This document shows positions 6,152 to 13,203 of a stretch of DNA of 14,844 nucleotides, one piece after another. Location of the stretch: assembly GCA_036166735.1 (NCBI GenBank), contig JAYZHG010000035.1, positions 1 to 14,844 of the forward strand, written 5' to 3'. Numbering within the stretch: position 1 is the stretch's first letter; every line of letters begins with the position of its first letter. The notes beneath the pieces were generated by a model that saw nothing but the letters and a program-made list of their open reading frames with translations, had not been told where the DNA came from and did not search any database. Made by a program: the position numbers and the translations under genes. The stretch is from JAPYTU01 sp036166735 (GTDB lineage Bacteria; Bacteroidota; Bacteroidia; Cytophagales; MED-G16).

Positions 6152-7477
6152 TTAATAATTCTTCATTATAAACCATTTCCAAAGTAGTTTATAAGTAATT
6201 TTTGATCCTGTTGTTAAAATCCCGACCCTATAAATTCTACCAGCAAACCATAAAGCAAATAATACAGATAATAGTAATAAAAATACAGATAATAATAACT
6301 GCCAATCAGGAACGCCAAAAGTTAACCTTGCCATCATTAGTATAGGAGAAGTTAATGGAAACATACTAAGAAAAATTGAAATATTACTATCAGGATTCTC
6401 TAATACAATTGCCATAAACATTAAACTTGCAATTATTGGTAATGATATTGGAAGAGTAAATTGACTTGCATCTTGTAAATTATCCACTGCAGATCCGATA
6501 GCTGCAAAAAATGCACCATAAAGAAAAAACCCTCCTAAAAAATAAATTATGAATGTTATAACAATTTTTTTAATATCTACTGAAGAAATCATATCAAAAA
6601 TACCAAAAACTATCTCTTTAGATTGGTCTGAATTTTCTTGAACACTCATAACTTCATTTACTGAATTTGATCCATCGTAACCAAAATAGGTAGACGTAAA
6701 GGTTGATATCGCAACAGCCAAAATTATCCAAATTAAAATTTGAGTAAAAGCAACTGCACCCACTCCAAGGACTTTTCCCATCATTAATTGAAATGGCTTT
6801 ACAGATGAAATAATTACCTCAACTACTTTACTAGATTTTTCGTCTAATACACTTTGCAGAATAAAAGTACCATATATAAAAACAAACATATAAATTAAAA
6901 ACCCATTAAAATAACCCAATCCCCATGCCATATCAGAACTTGATTTTTTAGCTTCTAGATTAGAATTATTATCTTCAGAAATTGTTTCTGATATACTATA
7001 AGTATTTAAACTAACTTTAGTAATAAGCTTATCTAATGATTCTTGATTAAGATCTAAATCCTTAATTTTTACATTCTTTATTTTATCTTCTATAATATTT
7101 TCAATATCATATATTAAGTCCCCACTGGGAATGGTTTTAGAATAAAATTTTATTCCTGAAGGATCATAAATATCAAATTTTGGTATAACTAAAGCACCAT
7201 ATATTTCATCAGAATTGATCTTTTTATTTAATAACTCTAACTTCATTTTAGTCGGAACTATTATGTTATTATCAAATCCTATAGAATCTACAATTAATGA
7301 ATTATAATCAATACAAGATATAATACGCTTTTTTTCATCATCACTTGAAAGAAAAAAAATAGTAATACCAATAAATAATGGAAAAATTAGTGGCGTAAGA
7401 AGAGTTCCTATTAAAAAAGATTTCTTTTTAACCCTCTGAAGATATTCTCTTTCAAAAATTATCCATATTTTATCCAT
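6152..7477 (-). CDS. ABC-2 type exporter permease (NatB-like)
   Basis: This 441-residue membrane protein is the permease of an ABC-2 exporter of the NatB type. A first helix lies near the N-terminus (about 20-43). A large non-membrane region of roughly 130-150 residues follows, probably on the outer face. The C-terminal half then holds about five hydrophobic segments. The segment after the second helix, DEKSSKVVEVIISSVKPFQL, is the conserved cytoplasmic signature of this permease group. The start at 7477 (MDKIWIIFEREYLQRVKKKS) is preferred because an AGGAGG lies 9 bases upstream of it; a TTG at 7495 would have that motif inside the coding region. The gene overlaps the ATPase gene by 8 bases. 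Substrate is unknown: sodium export is described for Bacillus NatAB, but homologs are diverse. Confidence 0.91.
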   Translation of the reverse strand: MDKIWIIFEREYLQRVKKKSFLIGTLLTPLIFPLFIGITIFFLSSDDEKKRIISCIDYNSLIVDSIGFDNNIIVPTKMKLELLNKKINSDEIYGALVIPKFDIYDPSGIKFYSKTIPSGDLIYDIENIIEDKIKNVKIKDLDLNQESLDKLITKVSLNTYSISETISEDNNSNLEAKKSSSDMAWGLGYFNGFLIYMFVFIYGTFILQSVLDEKSSKVVEVIISSVKPFQLMMGKVLGVGAVAFTQILIWIILAVAISTFTSTYFGYDGSNSVNEVMSVQENSDQSKEIVFGIFDMISSVDIKKIVITFIIYFLGGFFLYGAFFAAIGSAVDNLQDASQFTLPISLPIIASLMFMAIVLENPDSNISIFLSMFPLTSPILMMARLTFGVPDWQLLLSVFLLLLSVLFALWFAGRIYRVGILTTGSKITYKLLWKWFIMKNY

Positions 7478-8390
7478 TATTATTTCCCTCCTCAACCTTC
7501 ATTATAAATATATCATTCATATTCGGTATCTTTTGTTTAAATTCTAATATTTCAATACTATTACTTAATAATAATCTTAAAAGATCACTTGAAGATATTT
7601 TTTTTATAAGCTTAATCTCTGATTCATAAATATTATCAACAACAATTTTAGAATCTATTACTGAAAAACTACTAATTTTATCATTAATTTTATTTAAGTG
7701 TTTAATTTTATAAATATCTGACTTGTAAGCAGATTTAATATCATTAATTTTTCCACTTAATATTTTTTTTGATTTATCAATCATGGCAAGATTATCACAA
7801 AGTTCATCAACTGATTCCATTCTATGAGTTGAAAAAATTATTGTCTTTCCTTCATCCTTAAGTCTGAGTAAATTTTTCTTTATTAAATTAGCATTTACAG
7901 GATCAAATCCAGAAAATGGTTCATCTAAAATTATTAAATCGGGATTATGTAATACCGTTGATATAAATTGCACCTTTTGACTCATACCCTTTGATAAATC
8001 TTCAATATTTTTATTCCACCAATTTGAAACCTCAAGATTATTAAACCAATCTCTAGCTGAATTAATAGACTCAGATCTACTTAAACCTTTTAATTTTCCC
8101 ATAAAAAGTAAAAAATCACCAATTTTCATCTTTTTATACAACCCTCTCTCCTCTGGCATATATCCTATCTTTCTAATATCATTATAATTAATATTTGTAC
8201 CATGAAGAAGAATCTGACCAGAATCTTGATTAATGATCTGATTAATTATTCTAATTAAAGTTGTTTTTCCAGCACCATTAGGGCCTAAAAGACCAAAAAT
8301 ACTTGACCTTGGAATATCTATACTTATATTATCAAGAGCCCTATGATTAACATAGCTCTTAGAAATATTTTTTACATTTAATAGATCCAT
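7470..8390 (-). CDS. ABC transporter ATP-binding protein (NatA-like)
   Basis: This 306-residue ATPase powers the exporter whose permease is encoded by the next gene. Walker A is GPNGAGKT (36-43). The Q-loop region reads YMPEERGLYKKM, with Glu in place of the usual Gln, as is common in NatA-type proteins. The signature is LSKGM (132-136), also the usual variant in this subgroup. Walker B is LIILDE (152-157), with catalytic Glu157 followed by PFSGFDP, and the switch histidine is His189 in STHRME. A C-terminal extension of about 100 residues follows the ATPase core, which is typical of this subgroup and of uncertain role. It is the first gene of the long minus-strand run, divergent from ruvC across 51 bases. 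Its last 8 bases overlap the permease start. Confidence 0.94.
   Translation of the reverse strand: MDLLNVKNISKSYVNHRALDNISIDIPRSSIFGLLGPNGAGKTTLIRIINQIINQDSGQILLHGTNINYNDIRKIGYMPEERGLYKKMKIGDFLLFMGKLKGLSRSESINSARDWFNNLEVSNWWNKNIEDLSKGMSQKVQFISTVLHNPDLIILDEPFSGFDPVNANLIKKNLLRLKDEGKTIIFSTHRMESVDELCDNLAMIDKSKKILSGKINDIKSAYKSDIYKIKHLNKINDKISSFSVIDSKIVVDNIYESEIKLIKKISSSDLLRLLLSNSIEILEFKQKIPNMNDIFIMKVEEGNNNG
7487..7492 (-). promoter_or_regulatory. Strong Shine-Dalgarno sequence (AGGAGG) for the ABC permease
   Basis: Minus-strand AGGAGG lies 9 bases upstream of the ATG at 7477, inside the last codons of the ATPase gene, where it also encodes part of Glu-Glu-Gly. It decides the permease start over the upstream TTG. 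None of the other starts I checked in the window has a comparable motif. Confidence 0.7.
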
Positions 8391-8441
8391 AGCTTAACAA
8401 TCATTTTTTTTCGTGAAATTAGTTAATAAATTAACATATAA

Positions 8442-8996
8442 ATGAAATCTGATAAAATAATTTTAGGTATTGATCCTGGAACAAACATAATGGGATATGG
8501 AGTTATACAATCAGACCAATTAAAATTAAATCTAATTCAATACGGAGTAATTCATCTTAAAAAATATTCAGATCATGGAACAAAACTGAAAATGATATTT
8601 GATAAAATAAATGATTTAATCATTGACTACAAACCAGATGAAATTTCTATAGAATCTCCTTTTTATGGAAAAAATGTACAATCCATGTTAAAACTTGGAA
8701 GAGCACAAGGAGTTGCAATTGTGGCTGCATTAAATAAAGGAATACCAATCATAGAATATGCACCAAAAAAAATAAAACAGTCTGTAACCGGAAATGGTAA
8801 TGCTTCTAAAGAACAACTTTCAGAAATGGTAATGAGAATACTAAATTTTAAAAAAAAGAATTCAATAAAAAAATTTGATGCAACTGATGCTTTAGGGGCT
8901 GCAATATGTCATTTCTATCAAAAATCCTCAAATAGAAATACAAAAAAATCTTGGAAACAATATGTTGAATCGAATAAAGAAAAAATTATCAAATAA
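8442..8996 (+). CDS. ruvC: Crossover junction endodeoxyribonuclease RuvC
   Basis: RuvC resolves Holliday junctions during homologous recombination by symmetric cleavage, working with the RuvAB branch-migration motor. The product is 184 residues, normal for the family. The four catalytic acids are present with the expected spacing: Asp11 (LGIDPGTN), Glu71 (IESPFYGKN), Asp146 and Asp149 (FDATDALGAA). Phe74 corresponds to the junction-stacking phenylalanine of E. coli RuvC. The motif LGRAQGVA (85-92) is also characteristic. The last about 20 residues form a lysine-rich tail. The gene is alone on the plus strand between two minus-strand runs; ruvA and ruvB are not in the window. Its last 8 bases overlap the convergent HIT gene, leaving no room for a separate terminator. 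Confidence 0.96.
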   Translation: MKSDKIILGIDPGTNIMGYGVIQSDQLKLNLIQYGVIHLKKYSDHGTKLKMIFDKINDLIIDYKPDEISIESPFYGKNVQSMLKLGRAQGVAIVAALNKGIPIIEYAPKKIKQSVTGNGNASKEQLSEMVMRILNFKKKNSIKKFDATDALGAAICHFYQKSSNRNTKKSWKQYVESNKEKIIK

Positions 8997-9384
8997 TTTC
9001 TGATTGAATTTTTTTACATATATCATTAAGTTCTGAATCTTTAAGAAAAATTTTTTTTTTGCTAAAATCAATATCATTCATTTCATTTAAAGGAACCAAA
9101 TGTAAATGAGCATGAGGTACTTCTAAACCAATTACTGATAATCCAACCCTATTACATCTGGTAACTTTTTTTATAGCTTTTGATATTTTTTTAGAAAATA
9201 ATAATATTTCAGTAAGAAAATTATCATCTAAATCAAAAAAATAATCTATTTCTTTTTTAGGAACAACAAGAGTATGACCGATAGATAAAGGATTGATATC
9301 TAAAAAAGCAATAAACTTGCTGTTCTCAGATATAATATACGCAGGTATTTCTCTATTTATAATTTTTGTAAAAATAGTACTCAT
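8989..9384 (-). CDS. HIT-family nucleotide hydrolase
   Basis: This is a 131-residue histidine-triad protein of the Hint/HinT branch, which hydrolyses nucleotide phosphoramidates or related adenylylated compounds in the cytoplasm. The active-site motif is HAHLHLVP, with His91, His93 and His95; by family knowledge the middle position is the nucleophile region. The N-terminus STIFTKIINREIPAYII and the middle segment IGHTLVVPKKEIDYFFDL are typical of the family. It begins one base after the greA stop codon (TAATATG arrangement), so the two are very likely co-transcribed. A GreA-HIT pairing is a familiar neighbourhood in Bacteroidota. The 3' end overlaps ruvC by 8 bases on the opposite strand. The natural substrate cannot be read from sequence. 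Confidence 0.93.
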   Translation of the reverse strand: MSTIFTKIINREIPAYIISENSKFIAFLDINPLSIGHTLVVPKKEIDYFFDLDDNFLTEILLFSKKISKAIKKVTRCNRVGLSVIGLEVPHAHLHLVPLNEMNDIDFSKKKIFLKDSELNDICKKIQSEII

Positions 9385-9385
9385 A

Positions 9386-9859
9386 TTACAATGAAATATT
9401 TAAAATTTCAAATTCTATGTTACCAGAAGGAATTGCAACTTTAACACGTTCACCTTTTTTCTTACCTAATAATCCCTTTCCAATTGGAGATTTAACAGAT
9501 AATTTATTTTCACTCAAATTAGATTCTTCCTCAGAAACCAACATGTAATTAAAAATTACATTATTTGTTAAATTTTTTATTTTCACTTTAGATAAAACAG
9601 AAACCTTAGATATATCAATATTAGACTCATCAATAATTCTAGCATTACTAACAGATTCTTCAAGTTTTGATATCTTCAGTTCATGAAGTCCCTGAGCTTC
9701 TTTTGCAGCATCGTATTCAGCATTTTCCGAAAGATCTCCTTTATCCCTAGCTTCAGCAATTTGCTGTGCAATATTTAATCTTCCTTTTGTTTTTAAAAGA
9801 TGTAATTCATCCTTTAATTTTTTAAGTCCTTCTTCTGTAAAATATGAAATTTCAGCCAT
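9386..9859 (-). CDS. greA: Transcription elongation factor GreA
   Basis: GreA binds the RNA polymerase secondary channel and stimulates cleavage of backtracked transcripts. The 157-residue product matches the family length. The N-terminal coiled coil (about 1-75) carries the tip sequence GDLSENAEYDAAKE (41-54), with the functionally important acids Asp42 and Glu45. The C-terminal FKBP-like domain includes SPIGKGLLGKKKGERVKV (124-141). I chose the ATG at 9859 (MAEISYFTEEGLKKLKDEL), which aligns with the family start. A start 30 bases further upstream would add a hydrophobic, AT-driven extension (MYSVFFILKI) and would run into a terminator-like hairpin. The HIT gene follows after one base. Expression may be affected by the hairpin in the leader. 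Confidence 0.95.
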   Translation of the reverse strand: MAEISYFTEEGLKKLKDELHLLKTKGRLNIAQQIAEARDKGDLSENAEYDAAKEAQGLHELKISKLEESVSNARIIDESNIDISKVSVLSKVKIKNLTNNVIFNYMLVSEEESNLSENKLSVKSPIGKGLLGKKKGERVKVAIPSGNIEFEILNISL

Positions 9860-9871
9860 AATTTTTAAAAT

Positions 9872-9894
9872 AAAAAAAACGGAATACACCGTTT
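9872..9894 (-). terminator. Terminator-like hairpin between mgtE and greA
   Basis: On the minus strand AAACGG (9889-9894) pairs with CCGTTT (9877-9882) around a six-base loop TGTATT, and a run of T (9876-9872) follows. This is the form of a rho-independent terminator. It lies after the mgtE stop and only 12 bases before the greA ATG. It could end mgtE transcripts, or attenuate greA if transcription starts upstream of it. Confidence 0.6.
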
Positions 9895-9901
9895 ATAAAT
9901 A

Positions 9902-9909
9902 CAAATATA
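9902..9909 (-). promoter_or_regulatory. Candidate -7 box (TAnnTTTG) upstream of greA
   Basis: Minus-strand TATATTTG matches the Bacteroidota -7 consensus. A transcript starting a few bases downstream would begin at or just before the terminator-like hairpin and then enter greA about 40 bases later. No good -33 TTG is visible, so the call is tentative. Confidence 0.3.
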
Positions 9910-9915
9910 TAAAAA

Positions 9916-9953
9916 TAAGTGTTTAAATGCCTCCTAAGTGTTTAAATGCCTCC
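9916..9953 (-). repeat. 19-bp tandem duplication spanning the mgtE stop codon
   Basis: Two exact, adjacent copies of a 19-base unit occupy 9916-9934 and 9935-9953. Read on the minus strand the unit is GGAGGCATTTAAACACTTA. The copy nearer the gene provides the last codons of mgtE (Gly-Gly-Ile) and its TAA stop; the second copy lies just downstream and repeats the stop. The protein is therefore unaffected. The identity suggests a recent slippage or duplication event. Confidence 0.9.
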
Positions 9954-11330
9954 TATTAATATAGCAACTAGAAAATATATTGCAAGAGCTATAAGATCAT
10001 TAGTAGTAGTTATAAATGGACCAGAAGCAAGAGCAGGATTAAACTTTAATCTATCTAAAATAATTGGTGTAATAGTACCTAAAATTGATGATACTAAAAC
10101 TATAGAAAAAAGTGAAATAGAAACAATTTGTGCAGTTTTTGAGTAAATCTCTAGATTTAAAAAATTTAATTCATCAAATATTGATAAACCAAAATATACA
10201 ATTAGAGCCAATACAATTCCATTTAAAATTGATACAGACAAAACTTTAAAAAGTCTATTAAGAACAGTATTTTCAAAAGCACTTGGATTTGATAAACTTT
10301 GAATAACAATTGATGATGACTGAATTCCAACATTTCCGGCAGTTGCCATAATTAAAGGAATAAAAAAAGATAATGATATAAATAATTCATTCCCTTCAAA
10401 ATAATTATTTTCAAATGAACCAAGGAAAAAAGCTCCAAATAACCCTCCAAAAATACCAATTACTAACCAAGGAAGTCTTGCATTTGATAATTTCCATATA
10501 GAATCATCCTCTTCAACATCTGAAGTTATTCCTGACATAATTTGTCTTTCCTCTTCTGCAGTTTCAGTTATAACATCAACAACATCATCAATAGTAATTC
10601 TACCTAATAATTTTCCTCTTTTATTAATTACAGGAAGAACATCTAAATCATATTTTTGCATAATAATTGCTACCTCTTCTTGATTCATTTTTGAATCAAC
10701 TGAAATAACATAATCATCATAAATATCTTTAATTCTTGAATTATCAGATGCAACAATGATATCTTTAAGAGAAACCTTACCTAATAATTTACCTTTATTA
10801 TCAGTAACATAAACACTATAAATTCTAGATACTTTTTCAGCTTGCTTTTTTATCAAATCAATACATTGATTAATTTTCCAATTAATATTACACTTTACAA
10901 GCTCTTTAGCCATCAAACCACCAGCAACATCATCATCATATTGTAATAAATCTTTTAAATTTTTAGACTTTTCTTTATCACTTATTGATAAAATAGTTTC
11001 ATTTCTTACTTCTGGACTAAGTTCAGCCAATATATCTGCACCATCATCAGAATCAATTATTTCTAAATATTTAGCAATTTCAGTAGACTTAAAATTGGTT
11101 AGAAAAATTTGCCTTGTATCTTCATCTAGCTCAGAAATTATTTTTGATGCTGTTTCCAAATCAATATTATCTACAACATATTTAGATCGAACAGAATCAA
11201 ATTCATAAAGTAACTCAGTAATATCTGCTGGACTTACACCTTCAAAAGATGATTTAATAAATCTTACATCTTTACTTTCTATTGCAATTTTTAAATCTTC
11301 TCTAAATTCATTAGTTAGGGAGAATTTCAT
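9942..11330 (-). CDS. mgtE: Magnesium transporter MgtE
   Basis: MgtE is a homodimeric inner-membrane magnesium channel gated by intracellular Mg2+. The 462-residue product has the full family layout: an N-terminal helical domain (about 1-135, rich in Asp and Glu), two CBS domains (about 140-255), a connecting helix and five membrane segments (about 285-462). Pore signatures are FFIPLIMATAGNVGIQSSS (322-340) and SGPFITTTNDLIALAIYF (436-453). Asp445 in the latter matches the conserved selectivity-filter aspartate of MgtE. The acidic N-domain and CBS interface fit Mg2+ sensing by the protein itself; there is no space for an RNA Mg2+ sensor because the start lies 20 bases inside the end of rsmA. 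The stop codon falls in a 19-bp tandem duplication. Confidence 0.95.
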   Translation of the reverse strand: MKFSLTNEFREDLKIAIESKDVRFIKSSFEGVSPADITELLYEFDSVRSKYVVDNIDLETASKIISELDEDTRQIFLTNFKSTEIAKYLEIIDSDDGADILAELSPEVRNETILSISDKEKSKNLKDLLQYDDDVAGGLMAKELVKCNINWKINQCIDLIKKQAEKVSRIYSVYVTDNKGKLLGKVSLKDIIVASDNSRIKDIYDDYVISVDSKMNQEEVAIIMQKYDLDVLPVINKRGKLLGRITIDDVVDVITETAEEERQIMSGITSDVEEDDSIWKLSNARLPWLVIGIFGGLFGAFFLGSFENNYFEGNELFISLSFFIPLIMATAGNVGIQSSSIVIQSLSNPSAFENTVLNRLFKVLSVSILNGIVLALIVYFGLSIFDELNFLNLEIYSKTAQIVSISLFSIVLVSSILGTITPIILDRLKFNPALASGPFITTTNDLIALAIYFLVAILIGGI

Positions 11331-12096
11331 GATTAATTTTTTTTATTTCATTAGCCAACCAAATAAATTCACTAATTTTTAATTGCTCAGCTCTCTTAGA
11401 GAAAATATTATTTTTGATAAATGCTAATGGCAAATTTAGATTTTTTAGTGAATTTCTCAATGTTTTTCTTCTATTTTGAAAAGATTGCTTAATAATGTTT
11501 TTATAGAAATTATAGTCAACACCAATATCTATTACATTATTTCTTATTCCTTTTACAACAGCAGAATAAACCTTAGGCTTAGGATTAAATGATATAGGAT
11601 CAACTATAAATTCTAAATTTAAATTAAAATACGTTTGCATAAGAACCGATAAAATACCATAAGATTTATTATTATAATTTGAACAAATCCTTTCACCTAC
11701 TTCTTTTTGAATTAATATCACAAACTCAGAAATAATTAATCTATTATCCAAAATTTTAAAAAGAATTTGAGATGAAATATAATACGGCAAATTACTTATA
11801 ATTGAAAATTTAGATTTAAATAATAAAGAAAAATTAATGTTTAAAACATCTTCATGTATAATTTTCAAATTATTTGGAAAATGTTCTTTTAGGTAAAGAA
11901 TGCAATCATTATCTATTTCATTAACGATAAAATTATCTATTTTTTCATTTAATAAATACTTAGTTAATACCCCTCTACCAGGACCAATTTCTATAATATT
12001 AGATTTTTCACTTAATAAATTAACAATTCTTACAGCAACCTCTTCATTATTTAAAAAATGTTGTCCATATTTTTTTTTATTTTTTATTCTTATCAT
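11311..12096 (-). CDS. rsmA: 16S rRNA adenine dimethyltransferase RsmA/KsgA
   Basis: RsmA (KsgA) dimethylates two adjacent adenines in helix 45 of 16S rRNA, a late step and checkpoint of small-subunit assembly. The 261-residue protein matches the family. Visible motifs are KKYGQHFL (8-15), the SAM-binding IEIGPGRGVLT (35-45) with GPGRG at 38-42, the ribose-binding acidic Glu60 (NEID), Asp83 (EDVL) and the catalytic NLPY (102-105). In the C-terminal half are FNPKPKVYSAVV (170-181) and QNRRKTLRN (207-215), both typical of the family. The start MIRIKNKKKYGQHFL fits the family. The gene is first in a run with mgtE, greA and HIT, and is divergent from pdxA across 45 bases. Its 3' end overlaps mgtE by 20 bases. 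Confidence 0.96.
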   Translation of the reverse strand: MIRIKNKKKYGQHFLNNEEVAVRIVNLLSEKSNIIEIGPGRGVLTKYLLNEKIDNFIVNEIDNDCILYLKEHFPNNLKIIHEDVLNINFSLLFKSKFSIISNLPYYISSQILFKILDNRLIISEFVILIQKEVGERICSNYNNKSYGILSVLMQTYFNLNLEFIVDPISFNPKPKVYSAVVKGIRNNVIDIGVDYNFYKNIIKQSFQNRRKTLRNSLKNLNLPLAFIKNNIFSKRAEQLKISEFIWLANEIKKINHEILPN

Positions 12097-12113
12097 AATA
12101 ATTATTTGAACAT

Positions 12114-12121
12114 TAAATTTG
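12114..12121 (+). promoter_or_regulatory. Candidate -7 box (TAnnTTTG) upstream of pdxA
   Basis: TAAATTTG in the 45-base divergent gap between rsmA and pdxA matches the Bacteroidota -7 consensus and ends 20 bases before the pdxA ATG, a workable distance for a short leader. A -33 TTG at standard spacing is not evident, and any upstream element would fall inside rsmA. Confidence 0.3.
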
Positions 12122-12141
12122 AAGAAAGTATTATTAAATTA

Positions 12142-13155
12142 ATGAAAAATAAAATTAAGAAAAAACTAATTATTGGTTTTAGTATTGGAGATTATAATGG
12201 GATTGGACCTGAAGTTTTGATTAAATCATTTTCTAACAAAAAATTATTCCAAAGGTGCATTCCTGTAATTTTTTGTGATCCAAAAATCATAAAATTTTAT
12301 AAAAATAAATTTCAAATAAAGATTGATATTTTTATTTGCTCAAATATATCTTCTATCAAAGAAAATGTTTTAAACATATATCCAATAATAGATAATGACA
12401 TAACCATAGAACCAGGAACTGTAAATAGTGCTGTTGGCGAATATGCTTTAAAATCTTTAGAAGAATTATTTATTTCAATAAATAATAATCAAATAAATGG
12501 GATAGTTACATTACCATTCAGTAAAATAGGGATACAATCTAAAAAATTCAATTTTCCAGGTCATACAGAATATTTATTAGAAAAAACTAATCAAAAAGAA
12601 AACATAATGATAATGGTTTCTAATAAACTAAAAATAGGTTTTATAAGTGGACATGTACCATTAAAATTGATGATTAAGTCTATTAATAAAGAAAAATTTT
12701 ATAATAAAATTTTGATTTTTATAAATTCATTAAAATATGATTTTAACATCAAAAAACCTAAAATTGCCATCCTTGGAATCAACCCTCATGCTGGTGAATT
12801 AGGCTTGCTAGGAAAAGAAGAAATTGAAATTATTAATCCAACAATTAATAAGTTGAACAAAAAAGAAAATAAAATAGAAGGTCCTTTTTCAGCTGATTCA
12901 TTTTTTGGCATGAAAAATTATTTAAAATACGATGGTGTAATATCTTGTTACCATGATCAAGGTCTTATAGGTTTTAAATCATTATTTTTTGATGAGGGAG
13001 TTAATTATACTGGAGGACTTCCAATTGTTAGAACATCACCCGATCATGGAACCGCACATGATATTGCTGGAAAAGGAAAAGGAAACGAATTATCACTCAT
13101 AAATGCAATAAAGCTAAATATTAAAATATTAAATAATAGAAATTTTAATTCATAA
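12142..13155 (+). CDS. pdxA: 4-hydroxythreonine-4-phosphate dehydrogenase PdxA
   Basis: PdxA oxidises 4-phosphohydroxy-L-threonine using NAD, in the DXP-dependent route to pyridoxal 5'-phosphate. The 337-residue product is normal length. Metal ligands are His171 (SGHVPL), His216 (NPHAGE) and His271 (CYHDQG); their spacing of 45 and 55 residues is identical to that of E. coli PdxA (166, 211, 266). Other signatures are GDYNGIGPEV (16-25), PGHTEYLL (139-146), GPFSADSFF (247-255) and TSPDHGTAHDIAGKG (298-312). I start it at the ATG at 12142 because MKNKIKKKLIIGFSIGD aligns with the family. Upstream in-frame codons run into rsmA on the other strand and encode only AT-driven residues. It is the first gene of the run pdxA - yceD - rpmF - fabH. 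Confidence 0.95.
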   Translation: MKNKIKKKLIIGFSIGDYNGIGPEVLIKSFSNKKLFQRCIPVIFCDPKIIKFYKNKFQIKIDIFICSNISSIKENVLNIYPIIDNDITIEPGTVNSAVGEYALKSLEELFISINNNQINGIVTLPFSKIGIQSKKFNFPGHTEYLLEKTNQKENIMIMVSNKLKIGFISGHVPLKLMIKSINKEKFYNKILIFINSLKYDFNIKKPKIAILGINPHAGELGLLGKEEIEIINPTINKLNKKENKIEGPFSADSFFGMKNYLKYDGVISCYHDQGLIGFKSLFFDEGVNYTGGLPIVRTSPDHGTAHDIAGKGKGNELSLINAIKLNIKILNNRNFNS

Positions 13156-13165
13156 TTTTTTTATT

Positions 13166-13183
13166 AAAATATTATAATATTTT
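13166..13183. repeat. 18-bp perfect palindrome between pdxA and yceD
   Basis: AAAATATTATAATATTTT is a perfect palindrome made only of A and T, in the 48-base gap after pdxA. It overlaps a candidate -7 box. It could form a weak hairpin, but in DNA this AT-rich such a palindrome is not statistically striking. Confidence 0.5.
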
Positions 13184-13185
13184 TG
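13178..13185 (+). promoter_or_regulatory. Candidate -7 box (TAnnTTTG) upstream of yceD
   Basis: TATTTTTG matches the Bacteroidota -7 consensus and ends 18 bases before the yceD start at 13204. It could give yceD-rpmF-fabH a promoter independent of pdxA. It overlaps an AT-only palindrome and lacks a recognisable -33 element. Confidence 0.28.
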
Positions 13186-13203
13186 CATTTTAATTTTAAA
13201 TCT

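Noticed and set aside
7470..8390. Non-canonical Q-loop (Glu for Gln) and LSKGM signature in the ABC ATPase as signs of a defective enzyme
   Set aside because: Both variants are usual in NatA-type exporter ATPases, and Walker A, Walker B and the switch histidine are intact.
8422..8435. Inverted repeat GTTAAT-AA-ATTAAC just before ruvC as a possible operator
   Set aside because: Six-base arms of this composition are expected many times by chance in a window this AT-rich, and no matching site is seen elsewhere.
9946..10146. Plus-strand open frame of 66 codons opposite the 3' part of mgtE
   Set aside because: It is antisense to the conserved membrane region of mgtE and is explained by its codon pattern.
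11900..12109. Plus-strand open frame of 69 codons opposite the rsmA start
   Set aside because: It is antisense to the conserved SAM-binding region of rsmA, and its tail is low-complexity isoleucine and phenylalanine.
12058..12141. N-terminal extension of pdxA by 28 residues
   Set aside because: It would overlap the divergent rsmA start and leader, encodes AT-driven hydrophobic residues, and is absent from the family pattern; the ATG at 12142 fits.
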